DNA of 27,752 bases from Sulfopaludibacter sp035551455 (GCA_035551455.1 DASZMZ010000182.1:1-27752), one strand, 5' to 3'. Positions 1 to 7,713 are shown, counted from the stretch's first letter. Made by a program: numbers and translations. The notes: a model not told the origin generated them from the letters alone.

Positions 1-271
1 CCTGACGCGTAAGGACGCGGCTCACCGACTCCACCGCCTCCGGAAAGGTGGTCAGCGGGTTCTGCACCGCAGTTGCGTTCAGGCCGGCCTTCTGAAGCCG
101 CGCGATGACCTCACTCCAAGAGGAGCCGTCTGCAAACAATCCGTGTGCAAGCACGACGTTCCGGGCCTTGGTCGGCGCTGCGTTTGCCGCCGCGCGAGAG
201 CCGCCAATCAACGTCGCGGCGGCCGCTCCAGCGAGACTGGCGGAAAATGTGCGTCGATTCATCATGGTCAT
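1..271 (-). CDS. Exported alpha/beta hydrolase, N-terminal part (cut by window edge)
   Basis: The first 90 codons of a gene that runs off the left edge. The protein starts MTMMNRRTF and continues with an alanine-rich hydrophobic stretch ending near SRAAANA, which looks like a twin-arginine (TAT) signal peptide. After it comes NVVLAHGLFADGSSW, the first beta strand and oxyanion-loop HG motif of the alpha/beta hydrolase fold, followed by a segment (LNATAVQNPLTTF) familiar from small bacterial alpha/beta hydrolases. The catalytic Ser/Asp/His lie outside the window, so activity and substrate cannot be judged. AGGAG lies 8 bases before the ATG at 271; the ATGs at 265 and 262 are alternatives. It is divergent from the MEDS gene. 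Confidence 0.75.
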   Translation of the reverse strand, partial: MTMMNRRTFSASLAGAAAATLIGGSRAAANAAPTKARNVVLAHGLFADGSSWSEVIARLQKAGLNATAVQNPLTTFPEAVESVSRVLTRQ

Positions 272-666
272 CCTCGGTACTCCTCAGGATAAGACCGTTG
301 CTAGGGACAGGCTGGAACAAGATCCTTCGCAAGACCGGCATAACATCACCTTATATAGTCGTGGTGTTTTTGCGAAGAAGGCCGCGGAATCCGAGGAGGT
401 TCGACAACGCACTACGCTGCCAGGGATTTACGATTGTTTCAGTGCCGCGCGGTCTGTCTTCCCGCTTAGCAGGACGAACCACAATTCCGCGCGAGCGATT
501 CGGAACTGTTCTCGAGAGCGTTCGAAATTACCCAGGCGAACCGCTGCTTTTCCCTTGGCGGTTTGCGTGCATATTGCACTTCACGATTAGACGGTCCTTT
601 GATAGCATCAGGCTGCGCCAATTCTGGGTCGATTGCGTCATCGGCTCGTCGTTTGAGGAGGTTACC
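272..666. other. 395-bp intergenic region between divergent genes
   Basis: No open frame here has recognisable protein similarity or a convincing ribosome site. It must hold the promoters of the leftward hydrolase and the rightward MEDS/sigma-54 regulator pair. At 556-571 (TGGCGGTTTGCGTGCA) the spacing GG-N10-GC fits the -24/-12 geometry of a sigma-54 promoter, though only the core bases match. An AT-rich TATATA at about 353-358 could be a -10 for the hydrolase, but no good -35 goes with it. Neither assignment is firm. Confidence 0.3.
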
Positions 667-1320
667 GTGAGTGACGCACGAAAATCCGTTTGCCTCTTTG
701 GTGACAGTTTGGACGAGGGAATGCACATTTGTACATTCTTTCGTACGTCGGACGAAAGGTACCGTGTGCTGATGCCTTTCATCCGCGAAGGAATGGAACA
801 GGGGGACCGGGCCCTTCACATTGTCAATCCCTCCCGTCGGCGGGAGCACGCCCAGCGTATAGCTGAAAGTGGGATCGACACCGAGCGAGCGGAAGTAGAG
901 GGACAATTGGAGATCATCGCGTGGGACGAGGCGCCGCTGCGCGGCGGCAGGTTCAATCAGAGCGCTATGCTTGAGCTGTTGCCCCTACTTCTAAACGATG
1001 GCAGGGCCAGAGGTTTCGCTGTAACACGCTTTATCGCAGACATGGCGTGGGCGCTGAACGAACCGGGCGCACTAGATCACCTGCTGGAATTCGAGTGCCG
1101 TGCGAATCTCGCTCTGCCGAAAGCTGCGGATATCGTAATTTGCGCCTATGACCTCGATAAGTTTCCCGCAGCGATCGTCATCGATGCCTTGCGGACACAT
1201 CCGATCGTGCTCATCGGCGGAATCGTTCAACGCAATCCTTTTTACGTCCCGCCCGAGGAATTGCTGAAAGAACTAAACGAACGCGAATTCCCTGAGACCG
1301 GACAGACTGGCTCAGCTTGA
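667..1320 (+). CDS. MEDS-domain sensory protein (DcmR-type sensor domain)
   Basis: A 217-residue protein that is almost entirely one MEDS domain, the presumed sensor domain first noted in methanogen and methylotroph regulators such as DcmR. Recognisable blocks are the N-terminal HICTFFRTSDERYRVLMPFI, then the region ending GDRALHIVNP, GRFNQSAML in the middle, and RTHPIVLIGGIVQRNPFYVPP near the C-terminus. The open frame extends upstream to 145, but similarity begins only here, and GAGGAGG lies 5 bases before this GTG, which decides the start. There is no kinase or DNA-binding domain. The gene is followed after 9 bases by a sigma-54 activator, so it probably passes a signal to that protein or shares its regulation; the ligand is unknown. 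Confidence 0.85.
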   Translation: MSDARKSVCLFGDSLDEGMHICTFFRTSDERYRVLMPFIREGMEQGDRALHIVNPSRRREHAQRIAESGIDTERAEVEGQLEIIAWDEAPLRGGRFNQSAMLELLPLLLNDGRARGFAVTRFIADMAWALNEPGALDHLLEFECRANLALPKAADIVICAYDLDKFPAAIVIDALRTHPIVLIGGIVQRNPFYVPPEELLKELNEREFPETGQTGSA

Positions 1321-1329
1321 AACACACTG

Positions 1330-3324
1330 GTGCGTGGTACTCCTGTGATCCAAGACTGTTCTGTATACGAGGCGCATTCTGATGACCGGTGGTTGAGGCG
1401 GTGCCTTCGCGATCTAATCGCGCTCACATCCCTTCCGCTGGTCTGGAAGGGCAAAACCCCTCGGGAAATCGCCCATGACCTAGCCGCCGTCCTTGGATCC
1501 ACTCTTGGCGCGGAATTCGTTCTCGTTCGACTAACCGGCCCGTTCGCAGACGCGCCGATCGACGCAGTGCGCGGAGCAGGCCGATACGCCGGCATGGACA
1601 CATACGAGATCTCAGAGCGCGTGGCGCCCTTCCTGGAACTCGAATGTGAAGAGCGGGCGCTTGCCGTGCCTAATCCAATGGGAGCCGGTGAACTCCTGAT
1701 TTCTCTAAGCCCAGTTGGTTTCCTGAAGGAGTACGGAGTTGTGCTCGTCGGCGGATCACGCGCAGGCGGCTTTCCTACAACGACGGACAGGTTACTGATG
1801 AATGTGGCAAGCAACCAGGCGGCGGCATTATTGGAATCTGTTGCTCTCCGACTGCGCGAGCGGGACCTCGAGGCCGAACTTCGGAAGGCGCAGCAGAGAT
1901 TGCTCCTCAAGAGTGAAGAGAAGTATCGCGATTTAGTCGATCTTTCTCCGGATCCTATTTTCGTCGTAAATAGTGCGGGCAGCTACGTGTCTGCGAATCC
2001 CGCAGCTCTTGAACTGCTGAAGTGCACAGCCCGGGAATTCACCAGCATACCGGTTACCGATACTTATTTGCCGGAGGAGCGCTACTTAGTTCGGTGCCAA
2101 CTGGAGGCAATAAAGGCTGGAACCATTCTGCGATTCGAGCGAATTTTTGTACGCACTGATGGCACAACGTTGCCCGTGGAGGTTTCGGCATCTCCGATAC
2201 GCGACGGCTATTTCCAGACGGTGCTGAGAGACATCAGTGAACGCAAACGGAGCGAAGCAGCACTAGCGAACGCGTTCAAAGAGATTCAAGCCCTGAAAGA
2301 CCGCCTTCACGACGAAAACGTCGCGCTGCGTGAGCAAATCGATCAGGGGTTCATGTTTGAAGAGATCGTGGGCTCCTCACCCGCTTTGCAGAAAGTACTC
2401 TCCAGCATTATCAGGGTCGCCCCCACCGACTCTACCGTGCTGGTCACCGGCGAGACAGGCACGGGAAAAGAACTAATCGCCCGTGCCATTCATAAGCGCT
2501 CGCAACGTGCTGGCCAGGCGTTTGTTAGTGTAAACTGCGCCTCAATCCCCACTTCACTGATTGCTTCGGAACTATTTGGTCATGAGAAAGGCGCGTTCAC
2601 GGGTGCTCTGCAGCGGCGTCAGGGGCGCTTTGAACTGGCGCACTCCGGCACGATTTTTCTCGATGAAATCGGCGAGCTCCCCGCTGAAACTCAAGTTGCT
2701 CTACTGCGAGTGCTCCAGGAACGCGAATTTGAGCGTGTTGGCGGTACCCAGGTTCTAAAAACCGACGTTCGAGTAATAGCAGCAACCAACCGCGATTTGC
2801 CGGCGGCTGTCGCCTCCGGAACATTTCGAGCCGATCTATACTACCGGCTGAATGTCTTTCCCATCGAGTTGCCTCCCCTCCGTGAGCGAAAGGAGGACAT
2901 TCCGATGCTGGTTGAGTATTTCGTGAGGCGCTATGCCGAAAAGATGAGGAAGGACATCAGCAGAATCGACAGGAACACGTTGAAGCTGTGCCAGTCCTAT
3001 CCTTGGCCCGGCAACATTCGTGAATTGCAGAATATCATTGAGAGGTCGGTCATCCTCTGTAACGGTGACACCTTTTGGGTCGACGAGGCTTGGTTTTCAA
3101 GCCATGAACCATCACCTTCAATGTCACCCGGTCCATTACAGGAGACACTCCAGAATCAGGAAAAGGAAATCATTGAAGCCGCTTTGGCGCAATGCAAGGG
3201 AAAAGTTGCTGGGCCAAACGGGGCGGCGGTCAAACTTGGAATCCCACGTTCGACTCTGGACTGGAAGATCAGACAACTCAAGATCAGGAAGTACAGGTTC
3301 ACCTCAGAGTTGGAATCTGAGTAG
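1330..3324 (+). CDS. Sigma-54-dependent transcriptional activator with GAF-like, PAS, AAA+ and Fis-type HTH domains
   Basis: A 664-residue enhancer-binding protein. Residues of about 20-180 resemble a GAF-type sensor. A helical linker (about 172-195) leads to a PAS domain (about 196-305, starting SEEKYRDLVDLSPDPIF and ending VLRDISERKRSE), then a coiled coil. The AAA+ domain (about 345-575) has Walker A GETGTGKE (374-381), the sigma-54 contact loop GAFTGA (421-426), Walker B FLDEIGE (about 443-449) and the RADLYYRLNVFPIELPPLRER block. The C-terminus carries a Fis-like helix-turn-helix (AAVKLGIPRSTLDWKIRQL). Intact GAFTGA means it should activate RNA polymerase with sigma-54. No receiver domain is present, so control is probably through GAF/PAS and perhaps the MEDS partner 9 bases upstream. 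The start is GTG without a clear ribosome site; GTG 1345 is possible. Confidence 0.93.
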   Translation: MRGTPVIQDCSVYEAHSDDRWLRRCLRDLIALTSLPLVWKGKTPREIAHDLAAVLGSTLGAEFVLVRLTGPFADAPIDAVRGAGRYAGMDTYEISERVAPFLELECEERALAVPNPMGAGELLISLSPVGFLKEYGVVLVGGSRAGGFPTTTDRLLMNVASNQAAALLESVALRLRERDLEAELRKAQQRLLLKSEEKYRDLVDLSPDPIFVVNSAGSYVSANPAALELLKCTAREFTSIPVTDTYLPEERYLVRCQLEAIKAGTILRFERIFVRTDGTTLPVEVSASPIRDGYFQTVLRDISERKRSEAALANAFKEIQALKDRLHDENVALREQIDQGFMFEEIVGSSPALQKVLSSIIRVAPTDSTVLVTGETGTGKELIARAIHKRSQRAGQAFVSVNCASIPTSLIASELFGHEKGAFTGALQRRQGRFELAHSGTIFLDEIGELPAETQVALLRVLQEREFERVGGTQVLKTDVRVIAATNRDLPAAVASGTFRADLYYRLNVFPIELPPLRERKEDIPMLVEYFVRRYAEKMRKDISRIDRNTLKLCQSYPWPGNIRELQNIIERSVILCNGDTFWVDEAWFSSHEPSPSMSPGPLQETLQNQEKEIIEAALAQCKGKVAGPNGAAVKLGIPRSTLDWKIRQLKIRKYRFTSELESE

Positions 3325-3361
3325 ATCCATTTTCACAAGGCGGAGCAAAACGCGCTACAAC

Positions 3362-3392
3362 TGGGGGCTGCCCCCGTTTTTGGCGTAGAGCC
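3362..3392 (+). repeat. 31-bp direct repeat, copy 1, terminator-like
   Basis: Copy 1 of a 31-bp sequence that recurs at 3441-3471 with one mismatch. It contains GGGGG, a CTG loop, CCCCC, a G and then TTTTT (3363-3381), a short hairpin plus T-run that could end transcription of the sigma-54 regulator 38 bases upstream. The loop is very small, so terminator activity is only plausible. Confidence 0.6.
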
Positions 3393-3440
3393 CGTCGGTC
3401 CAAGCGCTACTTCAGGACTGGAGGGCATGGTGTCTTGGGA

Positions 3441-3471
3441 TGGGGTCTGCCCCCGTTTTTGGCGTAGAGCC
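3441..3471 (+). repeat. 31-bp direct repeat, copy 2, terminator-like
   Basis: Second copy, 79 bases after the first. It again has a G-run/C-run hairpin followed by TTTTT (3442-3460). In this copy the tail also forms a perfect 8-bp stem, TTTTTGGC (3456-3463) with GCCAAAAA (3469-3476) around a 5-base loop. That stem sits just beyond the 3' end of the leftward tRNA gene, so the element could serve as a stop for both strands. Confidence 0.6.
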
Positions 3472-3479
3472 AAAAAGTA

Positions 3480-3556
3480 TGGTGGGCGCGACAGGACTCG
3501 AACCTGTGACCTCCTGCGTGTGAAGCAGGCGCTCTAACCAACTGAGCTACGCGCCC
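3480..3556 (-). tRNA. tRNA-Val (anticodon CAC)
   Basis: A complete 77-nt cloverleaf on the minus strand. The acceptor stem is GGGCGCG with CGCGCCC. The D arm is GCTC/GAGC with an AGTTGGTTA loop. The anticodon stem is CCTGC/GCAGG with loop TTCACAC, giving anticodon CAC, which reads GUG valine codons. The variable loop is AGGTC, and the T arm is ACAGG/CCTGT with TTCGAGT. The discriminator A is followed by an encoded CCA. All stems pair perfectly. Confidence 0.97.
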
Positions 3557-3571
3557 AACAGATACTTTCTC

Positions 3572-3601
3572 ATTCTAAAACACTTCCTTAGGGTTTGGAA
3601 A
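3572..3601 (-). promoter_or_regulatory. Candidate sigma-70-type promoter of tRNA-Val
   Basis: On the minus strand TTTCCA (3596-3601) and TAGAAT (3572-3577) are 18 bases apart, matching the -35 and -10 consensus at 4/6 and 5/6 positions. A start about 7 bases after the -10 would give a 5' leader of roughly 9 bases before the mature tRNA at 3556. This is a pattern match only. Confidence 0.4.
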
Positions 3602-3640
3602 GCTTCAGCACAATCCTGCCATCTCGACCGCTCATCGGCA

Positions 3641-4111
3641 CTACTTCACCACCGATACAGCCACTTCCACCTTTACCGTCTTCGGCGGGAGGCAGATTTT
3701 GTTATTGCAGGACTGGTACGACGCGTTGACCGTAAAGTTCTGAACTCCGGCCGGAGCGCCGGCGCTGACCTTCACCGGCAGCGTGAAGCTGGCCTGCCCC
3801 TCGTACAGTTCCACTTCCATATTGAAACTGGGATCCTGCTGCCGATCGGGCGGTGAACTCTTGATCGCGTCCGACAGTTGAAAAGGCTGGCCCTCCGGCA
3901 CCCAAATCTTAGTCGCCACGGGACCCTCCTCCACGTGCTTCGTGGAGTAGAGGTGCCACCCCTCCTGAATCTGGGCCGTCAGTTTAATCGTGAACTTGCC
4001 GCCGGCCCTCACCGGCTTGGTCGGGCCGTCCTGCAGTTTCCACGCAACGGGGTCGGGAGCGGCGGCGGCCAGCGATAACGCCAGCAGTCCCGCGCAAAGT
4101 AGGATTTTCAT
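3641..4111 (-). CDS. Stand-alone DsbD alpha-like (DsbD N-terminal) periplasmic domain protein
   Basis: A 156-residue protein with a signal peptide (MKILLCAGLLALSLAAAAP) and a single immunoglobulin-like domain of the DsbD N-terminal family. Characteristic parts are GWHLYSTKH (about 51-59) and the C-terminal YQSCNNKICLPPKTVKVEV, where Cys135 and Cys140 match the redox-active pair of DsbD-alpha. In E. coli that domain takes electrons from the DsbD membrane part and reduces periplasmic partners. Here neither the membrane beta domain nor the thioredoxin gamma domain is attached. The start codon overlaps the stop of the upstream thioredoxin-like gene by 4 bases (ATGA), so the two are probably translationally coupled and may work as a pair. 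Confidence 0.85.
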   Translation of the reverse strand: MKILLCAGLLALSLAAAAPDPVAWKLQDGPTKPVRAGGKFTIKLTAQIQEGWHLYSTKHVEEGPVATKIWVPEGQPFQLSDAIKSSPPDRQQDPSFNMEVELYEGQASFTLPVKVSAGAPAGVQNFTVNASYQSCNNKICLPPKTVKVEVAVSVVK

Positions 4112-5772
4112 TTTGTTTCGGTGGAAATGCGTCCACTGCTGCCGCTGCTCAGGTCGATGAGCACGGATTGCAGCACGTGCTTCGTCTTCGCATCCTGCAC
4201 CATCACGACGACAGCCAGATTGGCGTGATCGATGGCGTCCTTCTTCTCGCTAAACTTGAACGTTTCGCCGCGATGGCCGCCGGCTTCGTACTCGTCCAGA
4301 TGCTTCTTCAGCGCAGCCGACACCTCATCCAGGTTGAAAGTGCGGCTGAAAGATTTCTCGGCCTTCTCCTCCCCGATCGCGCGGACCACCATGGGGTGAA
4401 AGCGAACGCCGTTCTCGCCCGAATAGCGGATCAACTTTTCGACCAGCAGCACTTGCACATTGACGTCGCCCGAATCATCCTTGACGTCGTCCACCGACCC
4501 GGTCACCTTCACCACACCCCCCGCAATCGCGGCATGGGCCGTCAGTTTGGCTTCGGCCGGCAGATCCATGTCCTTCTCAATCGGCGTAACGATGCGCTCA
4601 TAAATCCCCTTGGCACTATCACGCCCACCGCCTCCGCCGCCCAACATCTTGCCGTCGATCGCGTAGGACGGGACGCCGTTCACACCATAGGCCTTCGACC
4701 GCGCCGTGGTTTCGGGATTCGTCATCGGATCGGGCCTCGGCACATGGACGTGATAGAACACCACCGCCAGTTCCTTGCGCGAGTAGCGCTCCATGGCGGC
4801 GTCGAAGGCCAGATCCGCGCCCACGCAGGGAGGACATCCGGCACCCGTAAACACCTCGGCCAGCACCAGACGGTCGCTGCGCTTTTCGCTGGGATGATAC
4901 TCCTCCACGGTCACCGGGTTCGGGTAGAGCTTCTTGTACTGCTCGTCCAGCATGGCGGTGAAGCCGGTCAGCGACCCATTGTGCTGCTTCTTGTACAGCG
5001 ACTCCAGGGCCGCATTGGCGCTGGCCGGAGCCCGCCCGCTGAGGCGCGCCGGCACCAGCAGTTCCATCGCCTTGGTGTCGTTGCCGGCTTTAAATGCCAG
5101 TTCCCCAAGCGTGGCGCCTACCGGAACCAGAGCGGGATTCGCGGCCCACGCCTCTTCCAGCAATTTCTGCCCCTGAGCCCTCTCGCCGCGCGCCACCTCG
5201 ATGCGGCCCAGTGTTGCCAGGCGACTGGCGCGGGCAGTCTTGAAGCGTTTGGCAATGTCCTCGTCAGAGGGAGGTTTCCCCTTGCGCGTTTCGGCGTTCT
5301 CCTTTTGCTCCTTGGCGTATTTGGCTTCCTGCAGATCGGCCACGCCCTTCTTTGCCCAGCCTTCGGCATCTTTCAACAGAATGCCGCCATCCAGGTATTC
5401 CAGCGCAATCTCATTGGCAGCCGACCCTTTACTGCGCGCCTCAGCCCTCCCGTACATCGCCTTGGCCTGTTTGGTGATGCGGCCCTTCTCCGTGGGGAAA
5501 CTCTTCACCAGTGCCGTCAGGATGGCGGAATCGGCCCCGGAACGCATATCGCTCTTGGGGAAATCGACCTTAAACTTCTCCAGCGCGGCGATTTTCTCGG
5601 TGGGATCCATCGTCCTGGTCGCGGCAGTGTACGCCTTCTGGTCGGGCGGGGTTTCCCGGACGGCGGGCGGTTTCGGCGCCTCGGCCGTGGGTTTGGGGGT
5701 TTCCGTTTGCGCAAAACCAGTGGCCAGCGCCACCGAAAGGCAGAAAGCGGGGAAAACGAGACGAGGACTCAT
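4108..5772 (-). CDS. Exported TPR-like/thioredoxin-fold protein with CPPC motif
   Basis: A 554-residue protein with a signal peptide (MSPRLVFPAFCLSVALATGFAQ) and a Pro/Lys/Glu-rich spacer. A long alpha-helical region (about 40-280) resembles degenerate TPR repeats. A thioredoxin-like domain follows, with VFTGAGCPPCVGADLAFDAAM (CPPC at 313-316) and a VNGVPSYAIDGK segment containing the cis-Pro loop. A further beta-rich region of about 150 residues forms the C-terminus. CPPC with the cis-Pro suggests thiol-disulfide exchange outside the cytoplasm. The frame is open 10 codons further up, but GAGGAG lies 8 bases before this ATG and the signal peptide starts here. The downstream DsbD-alpha-like gene overlaps it by 4 bases. 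The exact substrate and the function of the C-terminal region are unknown to me. Confidence 0.8.
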   Translation of the reverse strand: MSPRLVFPAFCLSVALATGFAQTETPKPTAEAPKPPAVRETPPDQKAYTAATRTMDPTEKIAALEKFKVDFPKSDMRSGADSAILTALVKSFPTEKGRITKQAKAMYGRAEARSKGSAANEIALEYLDGGILLKDAEGWAKKGVADLQEAKYAKEQKENAETRKGKPPSDEDIAKRFKTARASRLATLGRIEVARGERAQGQKLLEEAWAANPALVPVGATLGELAFKAGNDTKAMELLVPARLSGRAPASANAALESLYKKQHNGSLTGFTAMLDEQYKKLYPNPVTVEEYHPSEKRSDRLVLAEVFTGAGCPPCVGADLAFDAAMERYSRKELAVVFYHVHVPRPDPMTNPETTARSKAYGVNGVPSYAIDGKMLGGGGGGRDSAKGIYERIVTPIEKDMDLPAEAKLTAHAAIAGGVVKVTGSVDDVKDDSGDVNVQVLLVEKLIRYSGENGVRFHPMVVRAIGEEKAEKSFSRTFNLDEVSAALKKHLDEYEAGGHRGETFKFSEKKDAIDHANLAVVVMVQDAKTKHVLQSVLIDLSSGSSGRISTETK

Positions 5773-5891
5773 CGGGAAAACTCCTCTATCGGATTCTCCC
5801 ATCTTTTAAGGGAGCCGGGGTGTATGTTCCCTTTTTCACGCCAGTGTTTTATACCACAGCATCCTGAACTCCGATTATACTGGAGCTTCCC

Positions 5892-6704
5892 ATGAGCACT
5901 CCGCTACAAATCGTGGTCTGTGGCAGTATTGTTCCCGACCCGCTGCAGACGCTGGAGCCTGTAACCGGCTCCGGCGCACCCTCGCTCAAGAATGAAATGA
6001 TGCTCCCGGCCGTGCTGGACCCTTGGGCCGGCCACGCGCTCTTCGAAGCCGCGCACCTCGCCGCGAAGACGCCCGGCAGCAAAGTCTGGCTCGTCAGTCT
6101 CGGCCCCAAAGCCAAGCTGCAACAGGTGATGATGATGGTGGCCCAAAAGGCGCCCTTCGAACTGGTGGCGCTGGACGGACCCGCATCGGGATTCTGCGAT
6201 TCCTTTGAGACGGCCGCCGCTCTGGCCGCCGCCATCGAAGCGATTCCGGGACTCGACCGGTCGCGCCTGCTGCTCTTCGGCGGCTGGGAATCGGCGTCGC
6301 GCGGCGCCGGGTCCACACTGCAGATGGTGGGCGAACGCTTAGGCATCACCGAACAATTCCAGGGCGTGGACCAGTTGACCGTGCGCGATGACGGCAGCTT
6401 CGAAGTGCTGGAACGGATCGAAGGCGGCCGGCATCAAGTGTCGATTTGTTCGGCGGCCCCGGCCGCCCTCGGATGGGCCACCGGCCACTTGCCGGAACCA
6501 CGCAACAATCCGCAGGTCGGGATGGCGAACATGCGGACCGTCATGCCGGCCCTGCAGCGCTCCAAACAGACCCCGATCCCCGGAGCGGGACTCTGCTTCG
6601 CCTCCGTGAGTTTGCCCAAACAGCAGCGCGAGACGCGCATTGTGAAGGACCTGGCGCCCGAAGAAATCGCCCGCGAAATTGTCGCCTGGGTAAAGGAGAA
6701 CTGA
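5892..6704 (+). CDS. Electron transfer flavoprotein beta subunit-like protein (divergent)
   Basis: A 270-residue protein with the EtfB/FixA fold. It starts with the N-terminal strand PLQIVVCGSIVPDP, has the NEMMLPAVLDPWAGHALFEAA block that corresponds to the conserved 'N..D..A.E.A' region of EtfB, and contains LLLFGGWESASRGAGSTLQMVGERLGI in place of the usual AMP-binding DG.T.Q.. segment. Near the C-terminus a PEPRNNPQVGMANMRTVMPAL stretch replaces the usual partner-recognition loop. ETFs are soluble heterodimers that pass electrons from dehydrogenases to the quinone pool or, in bifurcating types, to ferredoxin. The start has GGAG 6 bases upstream. The alpha subunit follows after 1 base. Motif divergence makes the cofactor content uncertain. 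Confidence 0.8.
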   Translation: MSTPLQIVVCGSIVPDPLQTLEPVTGSGAPSLKNEMMLPAVLDPWAGHALFEAAHLAAKTPGSKVWLVSLGPKAKLQQVMMMVAQKAPFELVALDGPASGFCDSFETAAALAAAIEAIPGLDRSRLLLFGGWESASRGAGSTLQMVGERLGITEQFQGVDQLTVRDDGSFEVLERIEGGRHQVSICSAAPAALGWATGHLPEPRNNPQVGMANMRTVMPALQRSKQTPIPGAGLCFASVSLPKQQRETRIVKDLAPEEIAREIVAWVKEN

Positions 6705-6705
6705 C

Positions 6706-7713
6706 ATGGAATCCATCCTCCTGCTGGCTCATACCGAAGCCGATGGCAGCCTGGCAAAGCCGGCGCTGGAAGCTCTCACGGCGTCTCTCGCGCTGGGCGG
6801 CGAAGTGACCCTTGGATTGGTGGGCGCGCAAGTGCAGCCCGCCGCCTCCCAGATTGCATCCGCCGGCGCGGTCCGCATTCTGGCGGTATGTGGCGAGGCC
6901 TTCGCCCAATCCCGATACGCCACCGACGCCGCGGCAGCCGAAGCTCTGGCGCGCGCCTCAGGCGCGGCCCTGATATTGGCGCCCGCCACGTCGCGGTGGT
7001 CGCGCGCCATTCCCGGAGCGGCCTTCCGACTGAACGGCCGCGTGGATACCCATGCCACCAATCTGGCCATCCAAAGCGGTGTGCCCGCGGTCACTCGCTG
7101 GTTCTACCGGCAGCGTATGGAAGCCGTCCTCACCCGGCAGCAGCGGCCCTGGTTCATCCTGCTGGATAACGGCTGCTGCGAAGCCTGGGCCGGAGCCCCC
7201 GGCGCTGCCACAGTCGAGATGGTCGCGGTGGATGTTCCTGCCACGCGCACCACCGTCACCGGCATCCGGTCCCCGCAAGCCGACCAGCAGACCATCCGGC
7301 CCGACGCGAAGTTGCTGTTCGTAGCCGGCGCGGGTTGGACCAAGAAACAGGCGGACGGCGCGGTGCACGGCGCAGAGGCCGAGAGTCTGATTGTGGGCTT
7401 CCTGCACGCGGCCAAGGCGTCGCTCGGTGGCAGCAAGTCGCTGGTCGATCTGAGCGGCGAAGGCGAAGCCGTGCTCCAGTTCATGACGCACCTGAATCAG
7501 GTGGGCCAAACCGGATCCACCCCGCGGCATCCCAAAGGACTCTCCACGTGCTGCCACGGGGAAGAGCCTCACGCGGTAGGCTGGCGCTTCATCGGTGAAC
7601 GGCGCGCCATCAATCTGGACGCGAATTGCGGTTGGGCGCGCGGGAAGGCGGACGTGGTTTACGTGGCTGACGCTTTCGCGGTGATGCGGGAAGTGAATCG
7701 CCTTTTGGCGTAG
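6706..7713 (+). CDS. Electron transfer flavoprotein alpha subunit-like protein (divergent)
   Basis: A 335-residue partner of the preceding gene. It begins ESILLLAHTEADGSLAKPALEAL, as EtfA/FixB proteins do, and has the AEALARASGAALILAPAT block. The C-terminal part would normally bind FAD, with a GE.GQ..P.LY.A.GISGAIQH signature. Here the matching region reads NQVGQTGSTPRHPKG and then STCCHGEEPHAVGWRF, so the ISGA.QH part is lost and two adjacent cysteines appear. The later AINLDANCGWARGKADVVYVAD fits the usual 'AIN.D..A......AD' block. FAD binding may therefore be altered. AAGGAG lies 7 bases before the ATG. The last 104 bases overlap the tail of the opposite SWIM gene. Confidence 0.78.
   Translation: MESILLLAHTEADGSLAKPALEALTASLALGGEVTLGLVGAQVQPAASQIASAGAVRILAVCGEAFAQSRYATDAAAAEALARASGAALILAPATSRWSRAIPGAAFRLNGRVDTHATNLAIQSGVPAVTRWFYRQRMEAVLTRQQRPWFILLDNGCCEAWAGAPGAATVEMVAVDVPATRTTVTGIRSPQADQQTIRPDAKLLFVAGAGWTKKQADGAVHGAEAESLIVGFLHAAKASLGGSKSLVDLSGEGEAVLQFMTHLNQVGQTGSTPRHPKGLSTCCHGEEPHAVGWRFIGERRAINLDANCGWARGKADVVYVADAFAVMREVNRLLA

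Noticed and set aside
145..666. Upstream extension of the MEDS reading frame (174 extra codons)
   Set aside because: No family similarity, arginine-rich composition of non-coding high-GC sequence, and a strong ribosome site before GTG 667.
4168..5895. 575-codon open frame on the plus strand
   Set aside because: Antisense shadow of the TPR-thioredoxin gene, rich in His/Arg/Gln/Leu with no recognisable motif.
7700..7713. TTTTGGCGTAG resembling part of the 3362/3441 repeat
   Set aside because: Only 11 bases match and they lie in the conserved end of the etfA-like gene; likely chance.
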